This document shows, one piece after another, positions 1 to 6,085 of a DNA stretch of 9,302 nucleotides (the stretch's first letter is position 1; the number at the start of each line of letters is the position of its first letter). Location: positions 1 through 9,302 of the forward strand of contig CAZNBL010000047.1 in assembly GCA_964571375.1 (NCBI GenBank), given 5' to 3'. The position numbers and the translations under genes are program-made. The notes beneath the pieces were generated by a model. That model was not told where the DNA came from. It saw nothing but the letters and a program-made list of their open reading frames with translations, and searched no databases. The DNA comes from JAFTYR01 sp964571375. Lineage in GTDB: Bacteria; Pseudomonadota; Gammaproteobacteria; Burkholderiales; Burkholderiaceae_F.

Positions 1-419
1 GGAGAAAAACCCATGGCAAGGCTGCATTCCACAAGACCGGAATCCACGTCCGAAAGAACGGATTCGATCTGTCGGGCAAAGAACGGGACGGTGCCGACGA
101 CGAGCGCAACAAAGGAACCCGTGACACCGGAACCGGTACCGACCAAGAAGCGGCTCAGCGGAATCAGCAGAACGATCAGAATGATGAAGGGGACGGCACG
201 CAGCACGTCGATCGAGCGGTCGATCGCAAAGAAGAGCCAGGGCTTGCTCATGATGCCGCCCGGGCGTGTCACCACCAGCAAAATGCCGAAGAAGACGCCG
301 AGCACCCAGGCGATAGAACCGGAAACTGCGACCATGGTTGCGGTCTGAACGATGCATTCGACCAATTCTTCGGAGAGACGGTCCAAGTTCGGAAGCAAAG
401 CGGAAATAAAGCCGGTCAT
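1..419 (-). CDS. metI: Methionine ABC transporter permease MetI (3' end off the window)
   Basis: This is the inner-membrane permease of a MetNIQ-type D/L-methionine importer. The first 139 codons are visible (family members are about 217 residues), and the reading frame runs off the left edge without a stop. The protein starts MTGFISALLPNLDRLSEELV, then has a hydrophobic segment at about residues 24-45 and another at about 71-90. The stretch IDRSIDVLRAVPFIILIVLL (68-87) is the typical MetI region where the family reads 'R.vPFiilli'. It is followed by VGTVPFFARQIESVLSDVDS, the start of the EAA-type coupling loop that contacts MetN. The ATG at 417-419 overlaps the metN stop codon (ATGA, 416-419), and a GAGGT Shine-Dalgarno on the minus strand (426-430) sits 6 nt upstream inside metN, so translation is probably coupled. 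The next gene is likely metQ, but it is not in view. Confidence 0.93.
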   Translation of the reverse strand, partial: MTGFISALLPNLDRLSEELVECIVQTATMVAVSGSIAWVLGVFFGILLVVTRPGGIMSKPWLFFAIDRSIDVLRAVPFIILIVLLIPLSRFLVGTGSGVTGSFVALVVGTVPFFARQIESVLSDVDSGLVECSLAMGFS

Positions 420-1489
420 TTCAGTACCTCTACACGAATACCTTTTTCAATCAGGAAAGCTCGGGCGCTGTCTTTGTTTTCTTTTGCGCCTCTGACGCCG
501 ATCGCAAGTTTGCCGAGCGTGGCGTTCTTTAAGAAGTCGATCGTGCCGTAGACGATGTTGGCACTGATCTCAAAGCGGCGGGTGATGTCGGTGACGACGG
601 CTTCGCCTGCGGCGCTGCCCGTAAATGTGAGGAACCAGACGTCGGAATCCTCGGTGATGCCGGGGATACTGCCTTCGGCGAGCTTTTCGTAGAAGACCGT
701 GAGGTTTTCAGCGGTTTCGATAAAGCCGCGGGTAATTTCGGCTTTGGGAGATGCAAATACATCCACCACGTTGCCTTCTTCGACAACCCGGCCGTGTTCC
801 ATCACGGCGACTCTGTCACAGATATCTTTGATGACCGACATCTGATGCGTGATCACGATGATCGTGATGCCGAGTTCGCGGTTGATGCGGGAAAGGAGCT
901 GAAGGATCGAGCGTGTGGTCTGGGGGTCGAGCGCGGAAGTGGCTTCGTCGCAGAGCAATACTTCCGGGGAGTTTGCCAGGGCTCTTGCAATCGCAACACG
1001 CTGCTTCTGGCCGCCCGAGAGCTGAGAGGGATAGGAGTCGGCGCGGTCTGTGAGACCCACGAGTTCGAGAAGCTCGTGAATGCGTTTTGCTTTGTCGGCT
1101 TCAGACAAGTCAGAGAGTTTTAACGCGAGCGCGATGTTTTCAGAGGCCGTACGGCTCGGCATCAGGTTGAAGTTCTGGAAGATCATGCCGATGTTGCGGC
1201 GCTCTTCCCGAAGTTCCTTTTCGCCGAGAGCCGTGAGTTCCGTGCCGTTTACCACGACGCGGCCTTTTGTCGGGCGTTCGAGCAGATTGATGCAGCGCAC
1301 GAGCGTGGATTTGCCGGCACCCGAGAAACCGATGATGCCGAAAATTTCGCCTTTTTTAACGGAGAGCGTCACGCCTTTTACGGCTTCGATGGTTTTGCCT
1401 TTGACTTTAAAGGTCTTCGAAATGCCGTCGAGGAGAACGGCTTCTTCTCGTTCCGTTTCGGGCTTCTGATTGAGTGTTGCGAAGGTCAT
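416..1489 (-). CDS. metN: Methionine ABC transporter ATP-binding protein MetN
   Basis: Cytoplasmic ATPase that powers methionine import through MetI. The 357 residues contain a complete ABC cassette: Walker A GFSGAGKS (54-61), Q-loop glutamine at 105, signature LSGGQKQR (157-164), Walker B VLLCDEATSALD (177-188) and the switch histidine in VITHQM (215). The region from about 275 to 355 has the C-terminal NIL-type regulatory domain. In E. coli MetN this domain binds methionine and inhibits transport when internal methionine is high; its features here include the strand-loop TIDFLKNATLGKLAIGVRG. A NIL domain plus a MetI-type neighbour makes methionine a much better call than a generic polar amino acid. 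The gene lies 23 bp after the M20 gene on the same strand. Its Shine-Dalgarno is weak (GGGAA, about 6 nt before ATG), so it may rely on readthrough from the upstream gene. Confidence 0.96.
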   Translation of the reverse strand: MTFATLNQKPETEREEAVLLDGISKTFKVKGKTIEAVKGVTLSVKKGEIFGIIGFSGAGKSTLVRCINLLERPTKGRVVVNGTELTALGEKELREERRNIGMIFQNFNLMPSRTASENIALALKLSDLSEADKAKRIHELLELVGLTDRADSYPSQLSGGQKQRVAIARALANSPEVLLCDEATSALDPQTTRSILQLLSRINRELGITIIVITHQMSVIKDICDRVAVMEHGRVVEEGNVVDVFASPKAEITRGFIETAENLTVFYEKLAEGSIPGITEDSDVWFLTFTGSAAGEAVVTDITRRFEISANIVYGTIDFLKNATLGKLAIGVRGAKENKDSARAFLIEKGIRVEVLK

Positions 1490-1512
1490 TGGTGATTCCC
1501 GTTATTTTTGTT

Positions 1513-2721
1513 TTATCGGCAGGCTTTTTCCTGGGCGTCGAGAGATGCCTTATGGTCAGCCTTGATTTCAGCGAGCTTTTCGGGGTTCTCGATGAGTTCG
1601 AGTGCAGTGAACGCCAGAGCTTTGGCGCCGATTGCAATCGACTTGAGACCGAGTTCCGAGGCGCAGGCCTCTCTTTTTTCTACCGTGTGACCGGTGACCG
1701 GGGTTGCGCTGATACGGATCGAGGGCTGAATGGTCGGGACGACCTGAGAGACGTTGCCGACGTCGCTTGAGCCGATGGAAGTGGCTTCCGAGTCGTCATA
1801 GTCTTCGCCTAACGAGAGAATCTGTTCACGGTAAATCGCGTCGAGCTTCGGCGTGACGATCGTGTTTTCCACGAGGTTCTGGTAGGGCTTCATGGAGCCC
1901 TTGGCGCCGGTGGCGAGTGCGGCACCTTCGACAATACGTTCTACTTTGGCGTAGACGTCCTTTAAGGTCGGCAGTTTCGCGGCTCGGATATAGAACTTGG
2001 CTTTGGCGTATTCGGGGACGATGTTCGGGGCCTGACCGCCGTTGACGATGATGCCGTGGATGCGGACGTCGCTTGTGAGGTGCTGTCGGAGAGCGTTTAC
2101 GGAGTTGTAAACCTGAATCAGGGCATCCAGGGCGTTGATGCCGGCTTCGGGTTTTGCGGCGGCGTGCGCCGGACGCCCCCAAAACTCGATATCGACCGGA
2201 GCGCAGGCGAGTGTTTCGGTGGTGCCGTAGTTGCAGTCGGAACCCGGATGGACGCAGAGCGCAAAGTCGACGTCTTTGAAGAAACCTTCGCGCACGAAAC
2301 TGCCCTTGGCGGAACCGTTTTCGCCGCCTTCTTCGCCCGGGGTGCCGTAGACGCGGATTTCGCCGCCTGTTTCATCGATGACCTGCTTCAAAGAAGCGGC
2401 GGCAAGCACGGATGTGGCGCCGAAGAGATTATGGCCGCAGGCGTGACCCAAGCCTTCCAAGGCATCGTACTCGGCAAGGAAGATAACGACGGGGCCCTTC
2501 TTTTCAGAAGCGGACTTATAGGTGCCGGTAAAACCGGTGCGGTGACCGGCGACATCCTTGGTTACTTCGAAACCTTCGTCGGCAAGCAATTGACTCAAAG
2601 TATCGCAAGCAAAGAATTCATAGTTGGAAACTTCGGGCTTAGCGTGAATGGCGAGTGCGGCTTCTTTGTAAGCCTCGAAACGTTTGTCGGCGTAGTCGGC
2701 AATAACGGTTTTACGGGTCAT
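1513..2721 (-). CDS. M20-family metallohydrolase (ACY1L2/amidohydrolase type)
   Basis: Cytoplasmic di-zinc peptidase/amidohydrolase of the M20 family, 402 residues. It carries the cysteine-containing HACGHN motif (93-98), typical of the aminoacylase/AbgB/ACY1L2 branch, in which the Cys and His residues bind metal. The catalytic pair is in GTPGEEGG (126-133), with further ligand candidates H158 in VHPG and H344-region GHT near the C terminus. The lid/dimerisation domain is about 175-290 and contains GRPAHAAA (182-189). AEYDALEGLGHACGHN closely resembles the family block. No signal peptide is seen. Family members hydrolyse N-acyl amino acids, aminobenzoyl-glutamate or dipeptides; the substrate cannot be read from sequence. 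The gene is the first of an operon with metN and metI, which suggests substrates that yield methionine or other amino acids. A clean AGAGGA Shine-Dalgarno (2729-2734 on the minus strand), 7 nt from the ATG, supports this start. Confidence 0.9.
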   Translation of the reverse strand: MTRKTVIADYADKRFEAYKEAALAIHAKPEVSNYEFFACDTLSQLLADEGFEVTKDVAGHRTGFTGTYKSASEKKGPVVIFLAEYDALEGLGHACGHNLFGATSVLAAASLKQVIDETGGEIRVYGTPGEEGGENGSAKGSFVREGFFKDVDFALCVHPGSDCNYGTTETLACAPVDIEFWGRPAHAAAKPEAGINALDALIQVYNSVNALRQHLTSDVRIHGIIVNGGQAPNIVPEYAKAKFYIRAAKLPTLKDVYAKVERIVEGAALATGAKGSMKPYQNLVENTIVTPKLDAIYREQILSLGEDYDDSEATSIGSSDVGNVSQVVPTIQPSIRISATPVTGHTVEKREACASELGLKSIAIGAKALAFTALELIENPEKLAEIKADHKASLDAQEKACR

Positions 2722-2778
2722 GGCGGATTCCTCTTTGTTTTATTGAATTCTGTGTAAAGAAAAAGCGCAGGCAGATAC

Positions 2779-2788
2779 NNNNNNNNNN
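2779..2788. other. Assembly gap (10 N) flanked by the same 7-mer
   Basis: Ten Ns join two contigs. CAGATAC ends the left side (2772-2778) and begins the right side (2789-2795), so the contigs may overlap and the real distance may be zero or unknown. Any promoter for the M20 operon located here cannot be read reliably. Confidence 0.97.
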
Positions 2789-3188
2789 CAGATACCTCCC
2801 GGCGCGGTTTTGCGCGGGATGCGGCAAAGCTTTCGAGGCTTCGGTATTTGCTTGTCTGATTGTTTTCAGTTGTTCGGTGATTCATCTTTGAAACTCTTCA
2901 ATCCGTGGGTTCTGCTTAAGGTTTGCCTGTAAACCGATTCGGTATACGGGGTTCTGCTGAGGTTGCCTCGGCAGGTTGCAGCGGATTTCTTTGGTTTCAG
3001 ATGAAAGTCAGCGTACGAACATGCCGGGCATCAGCACATTCGCATTCGCATTCGAAGAGACAACAGCGAAGCAACCTCGCATTGCGGGGTGCCTGTGAAG
3101 GGGCTGTTGTTCAAAGTGATCATGGTGATAAGACGCATGAAAGGTTTCGATGTTTTTCAGTCTATCTCTAAAAAACGGATTTTTGTGC

Positions 3189-3200
3189 CTTCCGCGGAAG
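3189..3200. repeat. 12-bp perfect palindrome CTTCCGCGGAAG
   Basis: Perfect inverted repeat with no spacer, followed by AATTTTT on the plus strand. It can be an operator half-site pair or a short 4-bp hairpin with a CGCG loop followed by a T-run, that is, a weak plus-strand terminator. It lies about 330 bp upstream of the WYL gene, so it could end a plus-strand transcript arising in the structured segment 2950-3110. The role is not established. Confidence 0.4.
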
Positions 3201-3455
3201 AATTTTTACTTCAAGGGTAAATACTGAAATTTTTCTGAAGACATACCGGTGTTTGAGTTGCGAGTTTTTATCCTGTGATGCCAAAGATGCTCTCATTGAT
3301 TGAGACAGAGCTGAGTCTCTGAATATCGGTTCTGTTCAAAATAAATCGTTTCCGTGACGGCTTCATTGTTCACTTACCGTCATGAACTCGGATGCGTCAC
3401 GATATGTCGCAGAAAGACGGGATGAAGAAAAGGTAGAAAAAAAGATCCTCAGCCG

Positions 3456-3461
3456 TATAAT
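3456..3461 (+). promoter_or_regulatory. Probable -10 box (TATAAT) of the WYL regulator gene
   Basis: A perfect TATAAT lies 66 bp upstream of the ATG at 3528. The positions 16-18 bp further upstream have no good -35 match (GTAGAA or similar), so the promoter would be activator-dependent or weak. TSS would be near 3468. The Shine-Dalgarno AAGGT (3515-3519) is 8 nt before the ATG and supports that start. Confidence 0.4.
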
Positions 3462-3527
3462 TTTTTCAGGCACGCCCCGAAACGCGGAATTCTGCCGTTA
3501 ACAACAATCGAAAAAAGGTAGATATCT

Positions 3528-4544
3528 ATGGCAAGAACCTCATCCTCTCTTGACGAAGCCTTTGTCGTCATCGAAATCTTAAAGCGCCTTCCGCGCGACA
3601 AAAGCAGAAGAACTATCTCGGAGATCCGTGAGTCTCTCGCTGAAGGCGGAATTGATCTGTCGGTTCGAACTCTGCAGCGTTATTTAAAAGCGATTTCCGA
3701 GGATGACCGCTTCGGAGTTGAGTGCGACAAGAGAGAAAAACCGTTCGGTTATCGCATCGGCGCGAGCAAGAATTCGTTAGGTGAGATATCGCTTACTCCT
3801 GCGGAAAGTCTTTTGCTTCGCCTTGCGCAGGAACATATGCAGTACCAGATGCCGGCATCGGTCACCAAGTCTTTGGGTTTTCTCTTTGATGAAGCAAGCA
3901 ACAGGCTGAACGAATCTGCGCACAGCAAAAAGCAAAGAGAATGGTTGCGTAAAGTCGGCATTGCAAGCGGAACCATTCCGCAGGTTGCCCCGAAAATCAA
4001 ACAGAGAATTTTCGAAGCGGTTTCCGATGCACTTTTCAGCGGCGTAAAGCTTGAAATTGAGTACGTCAATAAGCGAAAAGGCCTCACGCACGCCTACGTT
4101 TCTCCGCTCGGTCTCGTTCAGCAGGAGGTGCGTCTTTACCTCGTCTGTCAGTTCGACGGTTATGAGGATATTCGGCATCTTGCCCTGCACCGCATTCAGA
4201 AGGCGAAGGTGTCGACCTTTGCGGTTGAACGCCCGAAGGGTTTTGAGCTTTCTACTTACATCCGCACGCGTCACTTCAATTACAGCAACGGCGAGCACGT
4301 GCATTGGACGATCGAATTCTCGGATCCGGCAACAGCTGTAACGCTGGAAGAAACGCCATTTAATCTCACGCAGAAGATCACGCAGTTGCCGGACGGTTTC
4401 TACCGCATGGAAGTCGATATCGAAGACTCGCGCCTTCTCGACGGCTGGGTTGCTATGTGGAAGGAGCAGTCGGGAATCAGACTTTCGACACGCGAGCCGA
4501 TTGAGACGAAAAAGCCGGAATCGGCCGAAGCCGGTGCCGAATAA
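3528..4544 (+). CDS. WYL-domain helix-turn-helix transcriptional regulator
   Basis: Cytoplasmic DNA-binding regulator, 338 residues, of the usual WYL-family length. Residues about 10-76 form a DeoR/HTH_11-like winged helix (TISEIRESLAEG, then recognition helix VRTLQRYLKAI at 46-56, wing to GYRIG). A helical linker follows (87-145). The WYL domain spans about 160-230, with VSPLGLVQQEVRLYLVCQFD (191-210) as its core and HLALHRIQKAKV (217-228) as the conserved trailing strand. The W of the namesake W-Y-L triplet is leucine here (L203-Y204-L205). The C-terminal WCX domain is about 255-325. WYL domains sense ligands such as nucleic acid ends or small molecules, and family members control DNA repair, defence or metabolism; the target is unknown here. 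The gene is monocistronic, with a terminator directly downstream, so neighbour context does not identify its regulon. Confidence 0.88.
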   Translation: MARTSSSLDEAFVVIEILKRLPRDKSRRTISEIRESLAEGGIDLSVRTLQRYLKAISEDDRFGVECDKREKPFGYRIGASKNSLGEISLTPAESLLLRLAQEHMQYQMPASVTKSLGFLFDEASNRLNESAHSKKQREWLRKVGIASGTIPQVAPKIKQRIFEAVSDALFSGVKLEIEYVNKRKGLTHAYVSPLGLVQQEVRLYLVCQFDGYEDIRHLALHRIQKAKVSTFAVERPKGFELSTYIRTRHFNYSNGEHVHWTIEFSDPATAVTLEETPFNLTQKITQLPDGFYRMEVDIEDSRLLDGWVAMWKEQSGIRLSTREPIETKKPESAEAGAE

Positions 4545-4575
4545 AGAGCCGGGACTATTTAAAAGCAGTACCTTT

Positions 4576-4611
4576 CAAACCGAAGTGAGCGATCGCTTCG
4601 GTTTGTTTTTT
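4576..4611 (+). terminator. Rho-independent terminator after the WYL gene
   Basis: A perfect 10-bp stem CAAACCGAAG/CTTCGGTTTG (4576-4585 with 4596-4605) has a 10-nt loop and is followed by six T (4606-4611). It starts 32 bp after the stop codon and separates the regulator from the following gene. Confidence 0.93.
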
Positions 4612-4749
4612 CTGATGTCGAAACATTGCTTTTTCTGAGTGCCTGCATAAGGGGAAATAAATCCGAATCTGCAGCGTTGTCTGCCTGTCGTCATGCGACA
4701 AATATTGACGCACCTGTCAGTAAAGTAGAAGTCACAGAGGAGGATTTTT

Positions 4750-5940
4750 ATGAAACACATCTTCAGTTTGGCTTTCTGCCTGAAGCCTTCGGACTACTCG
4801 ATCGAAGAGCCTCAGTTGGCCTGGCACCTGGGCGAAAAAATCTTCGGCCGAGGCGGTAAAAAGGTCACGGATCTGACGCTGAGCTTCGGTGAGAAGTCGC
4901 ATACGTATAGTGTTCTGCCTGCCGACCGCAAGGAAGCTTTTCTGAAAGCAACGTTTAGTCCGCAGAGCAAGCGAAGCGACTCTCTCTCCGTCTCAACACA
5001 GGAAGGAGAAGAGACGCATGATCCGTCTTCTATTAAGAAAGAGCATCTTCCGCTGATGCTTGAAAGACTGATGCGTATCGGAGTGATGTTTCGTGACGCC
5101 GAGACGGTCGACGAAATGCGAAACGGTAAAGTCTTTACGTTAAGCGGTAAAGACGATAATTTTTGTATGCACGTTCACTTCTGTGCATGCGGAGAGAAGC
5201 CGCAGGTCGATCTTCGGATTACCGGAATTACCGTTTACGACTTTATCGTTAACTGCAAGGTTCGTTTCAACGATGAAGCGGAACAGGAAATGACGCTTGA
5301 CGATACGGTGCGTGCAATCGAAGAGCGAACGGCATCGGTTTTCGATCGTCCCGGGTACGGCGCCTGGAAGGACAAAGGTCTGCAGTTGCATTTACCGATT
5401 CTCGGAATCGACAGATTTGCGTACTATCTGCAGACAATGAATGTTGCGGTACTGACCGCATTCTCATCGGTGACGGTGTCCAACCCTGAAAAGAAGCGCA
5501 GTCCGAAGTTCCAAAGAGCGCTCGACAACCGAATGAGAGATGAAGCGACTGTCCGTTGTTATTGGGATGCGATCGTTTTTGAGATTCGCCTTAATGTGAA
5601 CGGTGACAAATGCCGTGCTTACTTTGTCGCGTCGGCCGACAGCTCCGAAGAACTGTTGCGACCGCTCGCAGAAAAGTTGGCGGGCAGGGTGAACTTCTAT
5701 GCGCCGCCCGAGGATTTCGAGTCTCAGAAGTTGGACTTGTGCGGCTCAGAAGATCTAACCGCTGAATACCTTTTAAAGGCTTTGCTTCCGGAAGGCTCGC
5801 TGATCGAAGACATTTATGTTGTTCCTGAGTCGCTTTCCGCTCCGAGCTTTGCTAACAACACAAGCCGCACGTACGCGGGTGCTTTGGGTGCTTCGCTTCG
5901 TCGCCGGGCATTCGCAGCCGAACCGGTATCGCTTGATTAA
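4750..5940 (+). CDS. Protein of unknown function, 396 aa, with a CxHxHxCxC strand
   Basis: I do not recognise this protein. It is a convincing gene: it has a near-perfect AGGAGG (4738-4743) 6 nt before the ATG, uninterrupted coding and a downstream hairpin. No signal peptide or membrane helix is visible; the initial IFSLAFC is too short and lacks a proper lipobox. It appears cytoplasmic and alpha/beta, with alternating strands such as DLRITGITVYDFIVNCKVRF (154-173) and AIVFEIRLNV (274-283). Residues 139-147 read CMHVHFCAC, placing three Cys and two His on one face of a strand, possibly a metal site. Residues about 70-95 are low in hydrophobics and probably a flexible linker. The tail YAGALGASLRRR (375-386) faintly recalls the end of PilM/actin-like pilus proteins, but nothing else supports that. 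Both flanks carry terminators, so it is probably transcribed alone. Confidence 0.85.
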   Translation: MKHIFSLAFCLKPSDYSIEEPQLAWHLGEKIFGRGGKKVTDLTLSFGEKSHTYSVLPADRKEAFLKATFSPQSKRSDSLSVSTQEGEETHDPSSIKKEHLPLMLERLMRIGVMFRDAETVDEMRNGKVFTLSGKDDNFCMHVHFCACGEKPQVDLRITGITVYDFIVNCKVRFNDEAEQEMTLDDTVRAIEERTASVFDRPGYGAWKDKGLQLHLPILGIDRFAYYLQTMNVAVLTAFSSVTVSNPEKKRSPKFQRALDNRMRDEATVRCYWDAIVFEIRLNVNGDKCRAYFVASADSSEELLRPLAEKLAGRVNFYAPPEDFESQKLDLCGSEDLTAEYLLKALLPEGSLIEDIYVVPESLSAPSFANNTSRTYAGALGASLRRRAFAAEPVSLD

Positions 5941-5948
5941 GATTTGAC

Positions 5949-5976
5949 AGGGGTTCCGATGAGAGTCGGAACCCTT
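5949..5976 (+). terminator. Hairpin terminator after the 396-aa gene
   Basis: GGGTTCCGA (5951-5959) pairs perfectly with TCGGAACCC (5966-5974). Two further closing pairs (G-U and A-U) make 11 bp around a TGAGAG loop. It begins 8 bp after the stop. The T-tract is short (TTTA), so termination may be partial or the hairpin may mainly protect the 3' end. Confidence 0.75.
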
Positions 5977-6085
5977 TAGACAGCAAATGTCGGGAAAACT
6001 AAAAAAAATAAGGTAGTTATAAGCTAAAGAGTTCCTCAGTCAGTTAATATTTTTTACATTCATCAACAACGACAGGGGATCTCAA

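Larger units (their letters stand above)
2722..3527. other. Divergent intergenic region, 806 bp including assembly gap
   Basis: No convincing gene is present. The only open frame of note (about 2923-3171, plus) starts at TTG, lacks a Shine-Dalgarno and has no protein-like features. The stretch must hold the promoter of the M20-metNI operon (minus) and that of the WYL gene (plus). It also contains a 10-N gap, a GC-rich bulged hairpin just right of the gap (2798-2818), a 9-bp hairpin (2954-2974), a two-level stem-loop (3059-3110), a CATTCG x3 microrepeat (3037-3054), a 12-bp palindrome (3189-3200) and repeated TGACG/CGTCA words (3354-3400). Its length is unusual for this otherwise compact window. 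Confidence 0.7.

Noticed and set aside
13..348. Plus-strand open frame at the left edge
   Set aside because: Antisense to metI, whose minus-strand translation matches the permease family.
2056..2757. A 233-codon open frame on the plus strand, opposite the M20 gene
   Set aside because: The minus-strand frame has all M20 motifs and a proper RBS. The antisense frame is a codon-bias shadow with no recognisable domain.
2977..2990. Minus-strand CGCTGCAAC resembling part of the SAH riboswitch core, upstream of a methionine operon
   Set aside because: The preceding GAGG-containing element and the downstream pairing partners of that riboswitch are missing, so it is a chance match.
3037..3054. CATTCG x3 as a possible CRISPR or regulatory array
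   Set aside because: Three perfect 6-bp units only, without spacers; a microsatellite-scale repeat.
2923..3171. 82-codon plus-strand frame in the divergent spacer
   Set aside because: TTG start, no RBS, odd Ser/His/Arg-rich composition partly caused by the CATTCG microrepeat. It overlaps predicted RNA stems.
4750..4782. Possible lipoprotein signal at the start of the 396-aa protein (LAFC)
   Set aside because: The hydrophobic stretch is only about six residues, and Phe just before Cys is not accepted in a lipobox.
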